Under the pieces are notes generated by a model. The model saw only the letters and a program-made list of their open reading frames with translations, did not search any database and was not told the DNA's origin. From Acanthopleura granulata (taxonomy: Eukaryota; Mollusca; Polyplacophora; Chitonida; Chitonidae): a stretch of DNA of 64,000 nt. Shown here one piece after another: positions 51,701 to 55,329 of this stretch. The DNA is taken from positions 806,001-870,000 of the forward strand of contig JABBOT010000023.1 of assembly GCA_016165875.1 (NCBI GenBank), given 5' to 3'. The position numbers were made by a program, and so were the translations under genes. How positions within the stretch are numbered: the first letter of the stretch is position 1; the number at the start of each line of letters is the position of its first letter.

Positions 51701-53957
51701 GGCCTTTGTTCATGATCAAAACAATATTATAAGTGAATCTATCACAATTTCACACTTTCATCCATCAACTGGATAACTACAGTTTCTCTACTTTTTTTTG
51801 ACCAACTATGCCTAGGTGAGGCATGGTAGCCTATACACAGTGCAATTATAGATTCCTGCTCCATGTGGTTGGACACTGTCTACTCACCTCAAATGAGCCA
51901 ACTAACCCTCATAAAAATCATGAAATAAGCTATGTTGAGCTCTATAAATTTTCTCTAAACGTAATGTTGAGTAACTTTGACTATGAAATGTGATACATTA
52001 TACAGTATCAAATTTTCTTCATTATTCATTTTCTTTTTTACTTCTGGCGCATTTAAAACAAGTTTAAACCTACTTTCAGATCTGTATTATTTATGGCAGG
52101 TACACATCGGTAAGGATCTGTATCAATCTAGAACATGACATCTTTGTTCGAATTCTTTGAAAATTGATTTATGTCAATTGACAAAAACATTTGGTACTAG
52201 CAAAAGCCGGTCTTACTCCAGTCTGTCGATCTGAGGTCGGGTCTGGGTATTTCGCAAAATTGCAATAAGTATTAATCCAAATCCACGACTGTTCAACAGC
52301 TATTGATCTTCTATATTCAGTCAGTGAAGCAATATTTATTGAATATGGCATCTATAAGATAATAGATACACAAGCGGGCTTCGGTGAGGAATGCTTTTCC
52401 AAGATGGAAGCCAAGTATCAAGCAGGTGTGGGGCCCATGAAGACCGAAAGCAGCACAATAATGAAACGAAAGCAATCACACCTCTGAGTTATTAGCGAGA
52501 AAATGATGCTAACTCACTTAAATTTTTTTTGTATATAGATATACTAATAAGATTTGTTCTCTGAATCAGTTATCTCTCGCAAACTGACAGGTCTAGCACT
52601 GTTGCCCGAATGACCCTCACAAAAACAACAAAATATTCCTGCTCGCAGAGGAGAAAAAAATGACATTTTTAAATCTTTAATTGGTTTTATTGAATTGTTA
52701 CTTCACATCTCCTCACTATAATACTTCCTAAAAAGAACATGTAGCAAAACTGGATACCAGAAAGGTTAAATCTGAGCATCATCTTTAAAACTATTTGTTT
52801 TTGGTTGTACTTTGGCCAATGACGTCCGGTGTGAGAATTGCTTAGCATTCCACAGAATACATAAAAAATTGCCCATATGACAAACAAAGCTTCAAAAGTT
52901 TCAGTTTCGTGCATGTTTACTTTAGGCCTACACATTATTTGTTTCCCTGTAGTTCTATTCCCTTACACATTTAAATAAATAAAACTTGTGGTAAATAAAA
53001 CTTGATCCGCCTTGCTTGCTTGCACATTTTTTCGTGCAACCGGGTATGGTCGGTTTACACTGACAAGTTTTACTGAACAACAACAATTAAACAACTCTTG
53101 CTACCAACTTGTGCTTGTATATCACCTGCACTAACTTACATGCCAGAGACCAGGGCAATTTTGTAGACATGCTGTGTGTTGGAGTGCTCACTTCCCAGAG
53201 CTATGTTGACAGCTTTGTCTAGGCTGCTGGCAAACTGGTGTATGTAATGATCCCATGGCTGGGTGCCGTTGTAAGGGATGTACAGGTACGGAAACACGCC
53301 ATGGATATGCATGCAGGTTTTCTGACCTGTAACAGAAAAATCACAATTAAAAACTACATAACATGCCTTTGCAAGCAGTGTTTAGTGTGTTTATTTAAGC
53401 ATTATTCTGTGTTGACTGATAAAATTATACTTTTTGTGAAGCCGTGAAACAGGCCGATCCAACCAATGCAGTTATGTCTTAAAAAATCAAGTTAAAAAAG
53501 GGCATAAATTGCACTGAAAGTTGCTCCTTTGCTTGCGAAAAGGTTGAGGAATTAGGGTATATCTGAATATGTTCACACCAAATGAATTTATGACATACTC
53601 TTTTTTCTCTGTTTTGTCTACATGTGCTTTCTTCATCCGCACTTCAGCAAGCACTGTTAGTTTTAAGCATTGGCATTACAAAACCGAAGTTTAGAAACAA
53701 ATTTTCATATACATGTAGCAAGGAAAGTTGCCATTCTATCTTTTATACTGAATGGTTTCGTGAACAGATTTTTACAACTATGAATTATGACGAGGTAAAT
53801 TCTGGGCAGCGTACTCACCAGCAGGCGTGGCTCCAAACACCCTGAATACTGGCACCTTCTTCACTTCACTGTTTCTGAAGTCAGAGTTACATACATCTAG
53901 GCCCCTTAACGGTGGGGCCATGTAGTGGTCAGTGGTCACTATCCTCACTGACAACAT
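6576..53957 (-). CDS. REV3L: REV3L: DNA polymerase zeta catalytic subunit, 34 coding exons, 3,708 aa
   Basis: Catalytic subunit of the nuclear B-family translesion polymerase zeta, which extends from mismatched or damaged primer ends with REV7, POLD2 and POLD3. The gene was rebuilt by matching the minus-strand translation to the known vertebrate REV3L order. Exons in transcript order start at 53957, 53326, 50869, 50238, 49822, 49174, 46919, 45382, 45026, 44634, 44070, 42372, 41528, 37641, 30305, 28091, 26172, 22240, 20891, 20215, 19844, 19246, 18755, 16500, 14169, 12048, 11663, 10908, 10106, 9449, 8559, 7634, 7043 and 6719. All introns are GT-AG, all phases agree, and the 11,127-nt total is divisible by three. 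Key sites: motif A at aa 3189-3196, motif B from aa 3302, motif C YGDTDS at aa 3356-3361, CysA at aa 3619-3634, CysB at aa 3663-3681. No frameshift or premature stop was seen. It is longer than human mainly because of the disordered centre and a coding minisatellite. Splice choices come from reading the sequence, not from transcripts. Confidence 0.94.
6882..7043 (-). CDS. REV3L: REV3L exon 33: CysA zinc site
   Basis: Encodes GTISQYFSVTNCPVCEEQTK, LCERC and a helical linker (VTLNSQMRQWERTQQLLKQ). CysA is C3619, C3622, C3631 and C3634, the zinc-binding CxxC...CxxC of B-family polymerases. GTISQYF is shared with human. 54 codons, phase 0. Confidence 0.95.
7044..7567 (-). other. REV3L: REV3L intron 32
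   Basis: Non-coding, 524 nt, GT-AG. No recognisable element. Confidence 0.7.
7568..7634 (-). CDS. REV3L: REV3L exon 32 (67 nt)
   Basis: Encodes YQEMPRIVKIAPASSGAGDN and KK, aligning to human YHELPRIHKATSSSR. It completes the split Trp codon of exon 31. Acceptor TTTTTCAG, donor GTACCC. Confidence 0.92.
8206..8336. repeat. 25-bp minisatellite beginning at the exon 31 donor
   Basis: About five copies of a 25-bp unit (AGAATAGTTACTAGGTCAGG, then ACTAC). The first unit at the exon edge supplies the real GTAACT donor (GT at 8331-8330). Read on the minus strand, each further unit repeats the AGTAACT word, so several donor-like sites follow in series. Confidence 0.82.
8332..8559 (-). CDS. REV3L: REV3L exon 31
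   Basis: Encodes HRSEPRVGERVPYVIVYGSP, LRLNTTYYITKQILPPLDRF and LLGINVFT. It matches human RRSEPQVGERVPYVIIYGTP and LNATYYITKQILPPLARIFS. Its GTAACT donor starts a 25-bp minisatellite that runs into the intron. Confidence 0.95.
9008..9180 (-). mobile_element. SINE family 1, lacking the tRNA-like head
   Basis: Tail TTTATTTATTTTTTTGACAG and body (ACGACGGCGGCCAGCATTGT; AAACCCACAACCATCCGCAG) are present. The copy stops near CAGCCGGAGAACAAG, before the head. It lies in REV3L intron 30. Confidence 0.82.
9259..9449 (-). CDS. REV3L: REV3L exon 30 (thumb)
   Basis: Encodes VLEKCIKILFTSRDVSLIKQ, FAKEYRGMSGYKPGACVPAL and EIA. It aligns to the human thumb (ILERSLKLLFETRDISLIKQ; FIFAKEYRGSFSYKPGACVP). 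Donor GTTAGT; the Lys codon is split. Confidence 0.95.
9450..9968 (-). other. REV3L: REV3L intron 29
   Basis: 519 nt, GTCAGT donor and TTCATACAAAAAC region at its far end. No element recognised. Confidence 0.65.
9969..10106 (-). CDS. REV3L: REV3L exon 29
   Basis: Encodes VYLPCVLQTKKRYFGYMYET, DQKEPVFDAKGVETVRRDNC and PAVAK, the palm-thumb KKRYxGYxYE block of B-family polymerases. It is nearly identical to human. 46 complete codons. Confidence 0.96.
10107..10793 (-). other. REV3L: REV3L intron 28
   Basis: 687 nt of AT-rich non-coding sequence. Nothing recognised. Confidence 0.65.
10794..10908 (-). CDS. REV3L: REV3L exon 28
   Basis: Starts with the last base of the motif C Ser codon, then MFIELQGRSKDEAFRIGQEI, ANAVTACSPKPIKLKFEK. 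It matches human MFVLLKGATKEQSFKIGQEI and KPVKLKFEK. Donor GTGCTT, acceptor TCTTCAG. Confidence 0.95.
11131..11303. repeat. Three tandem copies of a 56-bp unit
   Basis: AAACTGTTGTCAACTTTGGA starts at 11131, 11187 and 11243, an exact 56-bp period. Only about one base differs between copies. It lies inside REV3L intron 27, and the near identity suggests a recent expansion. Confidence 0.92.
11554..11663 (-). CDS. REV3L: REV3L exon 27: polymerase motif C
   Basis: Encodes VGDSIVRKARETLERAIQLV and ARVVYGDTD. The catalytic YGDTDS (aa 3356-3361) is interrupted by the intron within the Ser codon (AG|C). Both catalytic aspartates are present, so the polymerase should be active. Confidence 0.96.
11941..12048 (-). 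CDS. REV3L: REV3L exon 26: polymerase motif B
   Basis: Encodes GLSRLLDARQLGLKLIANVT and YGYTGANFSGRMPCIE. The LKLIANVTYGYT block (from about aa 3301) is the B-family motif B that contacts incoming dNTP. It is almost identical to human. Exactly 36 codons, phase 0 at both ends. Confidence 0.96.
12297..12362. repeat. Tandem 33-bp duplication
   Basis: A 33-bp unit (CTACTGTTGTTAAGTGGAAA, then ACTTAAAGTGGTC) occurs twice in identical form in REV3L intron 25. Confidence 0.9.
13434..13690 (+). pseudogene. Possible hAT transposase C-terminal (dimerisation) remnant
   Basis: The plus-strand frame reads VLEICLSIAVAQGMVESQFS and then TSLRRLTIY. This resembles the hAT dimerisation signature (ICLxxPVSxAxxERSFSxLRR), with several key residues changed. 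A second frame continues past the break near 13690. It lies antisense inside REV3L intron 25. I recognise no other transposase part. Identification rests on one short motif. Confidence 0.4.
14100..14169 (-). CDS. REV3L: REV3L exon 25 (70 nt, fingers helix)
   Basis: Encodes MVEEILNTRIMVKKEMKNYK followed by NDK, matching human MLEEILKTRFMVKQSMKAYK. It sits between TGTTGCAG and GTATGA. This is the helix leading into motif B. Confidence 0.94.
14300..15880. mobile_element. Dispersed repeat, copy A (intron 24)
   Basis: Long stretches match 51645-52815 in the same orientation: near 14310, 14820-14890, 15060-15160, 15280-15400 and 15610-15870. Copy A carries about 370 extra bases near 14440-14800. 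There is no coding capacity and no tRNA-like head. The family is unidentified. Confidence 0.72.
16363..16500 (-). CDS. REV3L: REV3L exon 24
   Basis: Encodes FGCTSLSVSPSLLRKLKDDV and TISPNGVVFVKEHIRKGIIS, aligning to human FGCTSLRVPPDLLYQVRHDI and TVSPNGVAFVKPSVRKGVLP. The junction with exon 23 reads KTQDGPIEF against human KYDEFKF, about two extra residues. The acceptor follows TTTTTGTAATCAG. Confidence 0.93.
16621..16862 (-). mobile_element. SINE family 1 copy
   Basis: Near complete, from tail TATTTATTTATTTATTTC to a degraded head near GCACTAAGCAAATGAGCC. It lies in REV3L intron 23, 120 nt past exon 24 on the plus strand. Confidence 0.85.
16863..18504 (-). other. REV3L: Remainder of REV3L intron 23
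   Basis: About 1.6 kb of AT-rich sequence with no conserved frame or repeat that I recognise. Confidence 0.55.
18505..18755 (-). CDS. REV3L: REV3L exon 23: polymerase motif A
   Basis: Encodes YRVESMMLRLAKPLNFIPSS, a long conserved stretch, and VVVLDFQSLYPSIMIAYNYC (motif A DFQSLYPS, aa 3189-3196, whose first Asp binds catalytic metal). FSTCLGRLENLAKT follows. An alternative acceptor 42 nt upstream (exon start 18797) arises from a tandem duplication of the splice site. I chose 18755 because it gives the gap-free human alignment RGSQ-YRVESMML. Confidence 0.94.
18736..18885. repeat. 42-bp minisatellite across the exon 23 acceptor
   Basis: The unit contains the pyrimidine tract, AG and first codons of exon 23. 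Acceptor-like AGs precede 18755, 18797 and about 18838, and a fourth partial unit lies near 18860-18885. Read on the minus strand, the unit from 18797 is open and in frame with exon 23 (YGVEPLMFCFSLLQ). The next unit upstream contains a stop. Confidence 0.87.
19105..19246 (-). CDS. REV3L: REV3L exon 22
   Basis: Encodes WRVIDYYMSRVKADLELMEQ, LNLIGRTSEFARVFGIEFF and VLSRGSQ. These match the human block linking exonuclease-like domain and palm (LDLIGKTSEMARLFGI, VLTRGSQ). Donor GTAAGC, phase 0. Confidence 0.95.
19247..19725 (-). other. REV3L: REV3L intron 21
   Basis: 479 nt, no element recognised. Confidence 0.65.
19726..19844 (-). CDS. REV3L: REV3L exon 21
   Basis: Encodes VTLNQYTFENVTFHVLHQRL and a WFSHRTHLH tail, matching human VALTNYTFENVSFHVLHQRF. 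It has a strong TTCTTTCAG acceptor and a GTAGGT donor, and ends in a split Arg codon. Confidence 0.95.
20097..20215 (-). CDS. REV3L: REV3L exon 20
   Basis: Encodes EKDEYGADHMSEIHITGRIV and LNLWRIMRHE, aligning to human ERDEYGSYTMSEINIVGRIT and LNLWRIMRNE. The donor is GTTAGT. The Asp codon at its 5' end is split with exon 19. Confidence 0.95.
20216..20775 (-). other. REV3L: REV3L intron 19
   Basis: 560 nt, no element recognised. Confidence 0.65.
20776..20891 (-). CDS. REV3L: REV3L exon 19 (Exo II-like block)
   Basis: Encodes WDPDIIVGYEIQMLSLGYLL and then SRASHLGINLCSQMSRIP, matching human YDPDILLGYEIQMHSWGYLL. Proofreading B-family polymerases have Asn/Asp residues in the corresponding GYN...FD motif, and they are absent here. 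Donor GTGAG, acceptor TGTGCAG. Confidence 0.94.
21225..21465 (-). mobile_element. SINE family 1, two fragments
   Basis: 21225-21360 retains the body (CTTATACGATGGC, GGAAACGGGGCGAGTTCTGG, AGAGGAAGTCGCCATG). 21415-21465 retains a second tail piece (GCTGAAGAATATTTCACAA). Both lie in REV3L intron 18. An (AAT)n run is at 21072-21088. Confidence 0.65.
21528..22240 (-). CDS. REV3L: REV3L exon 18: exonuclease-like domain with coding minisatellite
   Basis: 713 nt, aa 2733-2969. It starts VQHLTVLSVELHVETRGD and DPEMDPILGLFYSIRND, matching the human Exo I-like block, where the proofreading DxE acid pair is absent. VTGVILVDE follows, as in human VTGVIVID. An 11-residue repeat (TSSPQPSTSKQ type) then runs about 11 times at aa 2811-2933. 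The domain resumes at LLQRSGVSGPEVSYVKDEQA and FHDFLQLIR. Human has only about 25 residues where this gene has about 160. The array is in frame, has no stops and lies inside an otherwise conserved exon. Confidence 0.93.
21638..22006 (-). repeat. REV3L: Protein-coding 33-bp minisatellite in REV3L exon 18
   Basis: About eleven copies of a 33-bp unit encode TSSPQPSTSKQ variants. Because 33 is a multiple of three and the unit lacks stops in other frames, at least two plus-strand frames and a second minus-strand frame also stay open. Those are by-products; the REV3L frame has domain homology on both sides. Units differ at a few bases (SSPQL, SSPQS, SLPQP). Confidence 0.95.
23110..23815 (-). pseudogene. 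DIRS-like RNase H tail and tyrosine recombinase remnant
   Basis: Contains VPNIDMFASRLNMLLETL (DIRS block IDLFASRLN). Further on come ISRWLTLTLSKAGVGVSVF and GASTSAACRKNMSVKDI, matching the recombinase C-terminal region (HSTRAASTSAA...SIKDIL). At the usual His and Arg positions this copy has Arg and His, so the catalytic residues are lost. Confidence 0.72.
24255..24690 (-). pseudogene. DIRS-like reverse transcriptase remnant
   Basis: The translation contains VRQKKNGKYRTILNLEKLNE, EYHHLKQEVLE, KGDFF and VIDLQDAYPMF, then RKYLRFQWKGKTYQCTYQSA and YYIDN. These are the RT blocks of DIRS/Gypsy-type elements, with the active-site YxDD changed to YIDN and several stops. It cannot be active. Confidence 0.78.
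24960..25520 (-). pseudogene. DIRS-like gag-type fragment
   Basis: Frames contain SETPLPLRINAEIWTLQDGT and NMQGLLGCSLAEMANLIKIL, resembling the gag-like first protein of DIRS elements (leucine-rich alpha helices). Two frames are joined across a stop near 25290. Confidence 0.55.
26050..26172 (-). CDS. REV3L: REV3L exon 17 (start of folded catalytic half)
   Basis: Encodes SQIDGPTPKNTFGFRFSQNN and then SKTLHE, aligning to human SQIDGPSLNNTYGFKVSIQN and ALHE. It marks the entry to the exonuclease-like and polymerase domains. The acceptor has a weak pyrimidine tract, but the joined protein aligns well. Confidence 0.92.
26450..26795 (-). mobile_element. SINE family 2 with tRNA-like A box
   Basis: The minus strand starts near 26795 with GGATGGCGGAGTGGTTAAAG, a convincing A box of Ser/Leu-tRNA type. 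It runs to a body with ATGGCAGTCAGTTTTACAGA (plus strand) and a TTTATTTA tail. This body differs from family 1. It lies in REV3L intron 16. Confidence 0.6.
27228..28091 (-). CDS. REV3L: REV3L exon 16 with REV7-binding motif 2
   Basis: 288 codons (aa 2404-2691). It begins AHDLEEHTSKFARAGLNTW, aligning to human ANDLAEFEGDFSLEGLRLW. VICPCNPAPS (aa 2463-2472; 27885-27914) matches the second human REV7-binding motif, VIMPCKCAPS. A Lys-rich helix (RWMKKKQEKK), a Ser/Pro-rich disordered part and RRSLLASQVQ before the donor follow. The two motifs are about 114 residues apart, close to the human spacing. Confidence 0.93.
28092..30265 (-). other. REV3L: REV3L intron 15
   Basis: 2.2 kb, AT-rich. It holds a 23-nt A run at 28534-28556 followed by a T run near 28598. 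No transposon or conserved frame recognised. Confidence 0.6.
30266..30305 (-). CDS. REV3L: REV3L micro-exon 15 (40 nt)
   Basis: Encodes only EIGGRVLKLTSTM, matching human EIGGRLLMVETRL directly after the EKPR that ends exon 14. It lies between GTTGTAG and GTGAGAAGG, with a split Arg codon at its 5' end. Gene finders could easily miss it. Confidence 0.91.
30306..32093 (-). other. REV3L: REV3L intron 14
   Basis: 1.8 kb. A very degraded family 1 SINE may lie at 31175-31350 (TTTATTTCGAAAATTTTTCA; GAGCTGGATTCAAGTCTG). Otherwise I see nothing. Confidence 0.5.
32094..37641 (-). CDS. REV3L: REV3L exon 14: giant 5,548-nt central exon with REV7-binding motif 1
   Basis: One uninterrupted frame of 1,848 codons (aa 542-2389), the counterpart of the giant central exon of vertebrate REV3L. 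Its first third is Gln/Ser/Pro/Tyr-rich and low in complexity. A basic block near aa 1708-1730 (HYIVVGKFKGHKRMVVDVG) matches human KYIIINRFRGRKNMLVKLG. PYDDVMQKLALVSP near aa 1900 matches human NYSDVMSKLGFLSE. The tail contains VIMTPATRPPT (aa 2349-2359), the REV7/MAD2L2 safety-belt consensus, and EPFCSDPGDLPEKPR, nearly identical to human. The C-terminal third therefore anchors the identification. The stretch between aa 542 and about 1200 has no human similarity I can see and looks disordered. Confidence 0.94.
37960..38405. repeat. Three tandem copies of a 152-bp unit (intron 13)
   Basis: GGGCAGA words at 37961, 38113 and 38265 give an exact 152-bp period. The units share CTGACAGTGCACAA and GAGATATGCTC and differ at many bases. 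The third ends in GGGACGGACAGACGG, a common end of invertebrate dispersed repeats. The array starts 320 nt upstream of exon 14. Confidence 0.85.
38406..40770 (-). other. REV3L: Middle of REV3L intron 13
   Basis: 2.4 kb of AT-rich DNA with no recognisable frame or element. Confidence 0.5.
40774..41145. repeat. Tandem repeat of about 175 bp (intron 13)
   Basis: GAGCTCAATACATG words fall at 40774, 40945 and 41123 (spacings 171 and 178). Shared flanks include TTTTGTT(G/T)AACACTG and GTGT(T/C)ATTNTGCTCTA. It is diverged and presumably old. Confidence 0.75.
41422..41528 (-). CDS. REV3L: REV3L exon 13
   Basis: Encodes EGDYDVAGLQDTWTESQFQA and then EEKILQLDGPMDEKP, a short acidic linker. It is supported by a TTTTCAG acceptor, a GTAAGC donor and phases that join exon 12 (split Gly) and exon 14 (split Val). 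I recognise no domain. Confidence 0.85.
41640..41905 (-). mobile_element. SINE family 1, best preserved full-length copy
   Basis: Complete from TTTATTTACTTATTTGAGTG to GAGCCATTGAGGCCCCC. The minus strand shows a tRNA-like head (TGGCTCAAGGGGGTGAGCAC A box; GAGTTCAAGTCCAGCTC B box), a conserved body and an AT-rich tail. It lies in REV3L intron 12. Confidence 0.88.
42108..42372 (-). CDS. REV3L: REV3L exon 12 (acidic region)
   Basis: Encodes DQSLVNLLATLADGG, matching human EALVHLLAGLESDG. A Glu-rich stretch and EEEIEMSQKIWD follow, matching human EEMELSLVMSQRWD. It is acidic and probably disordered. Donor GTATGTG. Confidence 0.9.
42373..43929 (-). other. REV3L: REV3L intron 11
   Basis: 1.6 kb. 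A short tandem duplication lies at 43338-43387 (CTACAGTGTAT(C/T)TGACAGTAAC). A TTTAGTAAATCAGTTA word occurs twice near 42730-42790. No gene. Confidence 0.55.
43930..44070 (-). CDS. REV3L: REV3L exon 11
   Basis: Encodes SEASSQDTITLEDHQGPNE and then NRDSINKVLLSSPDFDSP, which resembles the Ser-Ser-Pro block that precedes HLLAGL in human. The donor is GTAAC and the acceptor CACCAG. The Lys codon is completed by exon 12. Confidence 0.84.
44320..44425 (-). mobile_element. SINE family 1 fragment
   Basis: Tail and first body block only (ATTTATTTATTGACTAGTGT; AATATTTCACTTATATGAAA; CTGCATTGTGGTAGAG). REV3L intron 10. Confidence 0.65.
44513..44634 (-). CDS. REV3L: REV3L exon 10 (acidic linker)
   Basis: 40 complete codons of acidic, disordered sequence (Glu-rich, then DSTPASVVHDHLSQLP). 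It has no obvious human counterpart. It is accepted because acceptor, donor and phase fit exons 9 and 11 and the other reading frames contain stops. Confidence 0.82.
44942..45026 (-). CDS. REV3L: REV3L exon 9
   Basis: Encodes RSNVQEAESQVRLKQRLEEI and LLEQQPY, aligned to human SEKKFQKRLQEILKQ. It is a short helical segment at the start of the long central region. Donor GTTAGT, acceptor TTTCAG. Confidence 0.9.
45278..45382 (-). CDS. REV3L: REV3L exon 8
   Basis: Encodes NLGTNPGLAALWEDERQRKR followed by a Glu/Ser/Gln stretch, matching human GGNPGLQAIWEDEKQRRR. The acceptor is TTCTAG and the donor GTATG. Phases: two bases finishing an Ala codon, one base starting a Glu codon. Confidence 0.93.
45700..45990. 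repeat. Dispersed repeat with internal duplication (intron 7)
   Basis: Two related units of about 110 bp (CAGCTTTACAGTTATAATGC and CAGCATTACTGTTGTAACGG), followed by GATCAGATTCCTGATCAAGA. A related copy lies at 47370-47570 in intron 6 with the same order of blocks. No coding capacity. Confidence 0.6.
46548..46765 (-). mobile_element. SINE family 1, head truncated
   Basis: Tail ATTTATTTATTTATTTTTTT, body with CAGAGCCTGGGGGAAACCCA and AGGAAGCCAGTATGAGCTGG. It ends at GACCGCACTGGTGG before the A box. It begins about 60 nt past the exon 7 donor in intron 7. Confidence 0.85.
46822..46919 (-). CDS. REV3L: REV3L exon 7 (end of N-terminal domain)
   Basis: Encodes EMLLDGDIPRVSTCELEVD and VAADILNRLEVD, matching human STCELEVDAVAADILNRLDI. 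Acceptor CAACAG, donor GTGAGTA. This block closes the folded N-terminal domain. Confidence 0.93.
47370..47570. repeat. Second copy of the intron 7 dispersed repeat (intron 6)
   Basis: Shares ordered blocks with 45780-45990: CCTTTGCA, AACNGCTTTC, TATGGGG, GATCGNAATCTG and CAGATTCCTGAT. Same orientation, diverged. Family unknown. Confidence 0.55.
47571..49038 (-). other. REV3L: Remainder of REV3L intron 6
   Basis: 1.5 kb of AT-rich non-coding sequence. Nothing recognised. Confidence 0.5.
49039..49174 (-). CDS. REV3L: REV3L exon 6 (variable linker)
   Basis: Encodes a Ser/Pro/Asn-rich linker ending WMKIWDKNDVP. The aligned human segment ends FRWEQDTIP, so only the tail is conserved. Frame and phases (2 nt in, 2 nt out) agree with both neighbours. 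Confidence 0.88.
49175..49743 (-). other. REV3L: REV3L intron 5
   Basis: 569 nt, no element recognised. Intron 4 (49823-50156) and intron 3 (50239-50794) are likewise empty to my eye. Confidence 0.6.
49744..49822 (-). CDS. REV3L: REV3L exon 5
   Basis: Encodes LFIDYNLYGMNMINVAAVKF, nearly identical to human REV3L, then RRWSED. It has a good pyrimidine tract with TTTGCAG acceptor and a GTGAG donor, and ends one base into an Asp codon. Confidence 0.94.
50157..50238 (-). CDS. REV3L: REV3L exon 4
   Basis: Encodes VADLLQSGAVMNNVFQPHES and HIPYPLQ, the conserved PHExHIPY block of the REV3 N-terminal domain. The acceptor is TTTCAG and the donor GTGCAG. It ends in phase 0. Confidence 0.94.
50795..50869 (-). 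CDS. REV3L: REV3L exon 3
   Basis: Short 75-nt exon encoding PMYGFHETEQQFLKIYLYNP, matching human PFYGYHEKERHFMKIYLYNP. It sits between a TTTCCAG acceptor and a GTAAG donor. It ends two bases into an Arg codon. Confidence 0.93.
51217..51627 (+). other. Unrecognised 136-codon frame antisense in intron 2
   Basis: A plus-strand frame with protein-like composition (HRVEMYESLIDEIQL; GKSTLRDILRWKQFYF) ending just before dispersed repeat copy B. No family is recognised and no splice partners or start context stand out. It could be a transposon fragment or chance. Confidence 0.2.
51645..52815. mobile_element. Dispersed repeat, copy B (intron 2)
   Basis: Paralogue of 14300-15880 in the same orientation, without the 370-bp extra block. 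Shared words include ATGTATTCTATG(T/A)TGAATGC, CTATTGATCTTCTA and AATGACCCTCACAAAAACAA. Non-coding. Terminal structure not determined. Confidence 0.72.
53140..53326 (-). CDS. REV3L: REV3L exon 2 (B-family N-terminal domain)
   Basis: Encodes GQKTCMHIHGVFPYLYIPY followed by an SSLDKAVNIALG helix and QHVYKIALVSG. These are the hallmark N-terminal-domain blocks of REV3/Pol delta-type polymerases and align without gaps to human. The donor is GTAAGT; the split Ile codon is completed in exon 3. Confidence 0.94.
53327..53818 (-). other. REV3L: REV3L intron 1 (first coding intron)
   Basis: 492 nt between exons 1 and 2, GT-AG. No element recognised. Confidence 0.65.
53819..53957 (-). CDS. REV3L: REV3L coding exon 1 (start codon, N-terminal strand)
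   Basis: Begins MLSVRIVTTDHYM, closely matching the vertebrate REV3L start (MFSVRIVTADYYM), so this ATG is the right one. It continues through VKKVPVFRVFGATPA and ends one base into a Gly codon at a GTGAG donor. The exon probably extends upstream as 5' UTR to an acceptor after 54012. It encodes the first beta strands of the B-family N-terminal domain. Confidence 0.94.
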
Positions 53958-54010
53958 GGTTCAGCTATCAGGCAGGGCAAGCAAGAATTACCAGGGAAGG
54001 CTGCTCCATC
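53945..54010 (-). promoter_or_regulatory. Upstream ORF overlapping the REV3L start codon
   Basis: An out-of-frame ATG 53 nt upstream of the REV3L ATG opens a 21-codon frame. It ends at a TGA inside REV3L codons 4-5, so it overlaps the true start. An overlapping uORF would be expected to reduce REV3L translation. Human REV3L mRNA is also known for an upstream out-of-frame ATG. Its place in the mature mRNA depends on the proposed acceptor after 54012. Confidence 0.55.
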
Positions 54011-54012
54011 TC
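53958..54012 (-). other. REV3L: 5' UTR part of REV3L exon 1
   Basis: A TTTATGTTGTAG acceptor lies just upstream of 54012, so the start-codon exon probably begins there and a further non-coding exon lies upstream. No splice evidence exists beyond the consensus match. Confidence 0.5.
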
Positions 54013-54659
54013 TACAACATAAAGCAAATCTGACCTCTTAGATTTAGTCCTGTAAAGTAAACAGGCACACATGTACAAATGTATTGAAGGAGTCAAAGGG
54101 TTTATCTTCCATATATGATCTTTCTTACTGGCTGCATCTATCAAGTGACCTTTTATAAGATAACTATAGAAAGATAGCAGCCATAGGCTGAAAGTATGAT
54201 AGGCTAGAAATGTTCTTGTCAGTAATCTGGTGAGACTGTAACGGACCCATTGGTTTAGCTAGTGTCAGAATAAATTAATTAACATTTAGCATCAAGGCAA
54301 AGTAAAACTCAACAGAAATTTGCTTTCTTCTTTTTTCCTTTTTATCTTAATGCTTTGCCCAGGGAAGGTAAAAGCACATTAGTAACACATTAGAAATATA
54401 CTCCCCTTAACTAAACTAAAAAATATTTCTCCTCCAAAGTCAAAATGAAGCAAGGAAGAGAAAGTGTGGTTTTGGCTGCAAGGGCATCTCGAACATAATA
54501 AAATGTTAGCTATACCTATATGTTTTTTAGTAATCAGAAATCATTGTGCCTTCTGCTTTTTGTGAGAGAGGAATATTCCTTCTGTATTTTAGAGTAGAAA
54601 GGTCTTTTGCCAGCCAACTTTTCATGGTGAATTGACCTTCCTTAGAAATGAAAATGATG

Positions 54660-54800
54660 AAAAATATCATCCTCAAAGAGCTTTTCACTTATATAATGGC
54701 AGTCAGTTTTATGAATGGAATAGAAAGGTGTGCTTGGAACACACTATCAACCTTTATCATGTTTCTGATGTATTAACCCAGACATGACTGATACATGGCA
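54660..54800 (-). mobile_element. Fragment resembling SINE family 2
   Basis: TTTCACTTATATAATGGCAG followed by TCAGTTTTATGAATGGA matches the family 2 body seen at 26500. The head is not visible. Confidence 0.4.
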
Positions 54801-55329
54801 CACCATAGTGGTGATCTTCGAACAATCAAACAATTAAAATACACAAACAGCCACAGGGGTGCCTTTACCCACTTATCCACACCACGGCCTAAATCAGGGA
54901 TTCTACAAATTCCTTGTTCATGGCCTAAGTTGAACCTGAATCAAATGTTGCCAAGGTGCAGCATGTTTAATTTTTATAACATCAATACATGTGTGGTGCT
55001 TTAATATGTTTTTACCTGAAATGGCTCCCCGATCCCTATCCTATCCTCTACAAATATTGCCCCAGTAAGGAGTAAGGGAAAAGGACAATATGTGCTTAAA
55101 ATATTACATATTGAAAATTACAGGCCTAAAATTCACTTGAACAAGCAGGAACAAACTATTTAATTCTTGCACCAACTCACTGTACTTTGGAAATTTTGAC
55201 AATGTGGTTGCATCCAGTTTTATACATTGTTTAGCAGTTCATTTAGTAAAGCCAATTATTTCTTATGTGGCATTTGAATATTCCATATTTTGCATGAAGC
55301 AAGTTATAAGTTTTTACACAGGATTGCTT

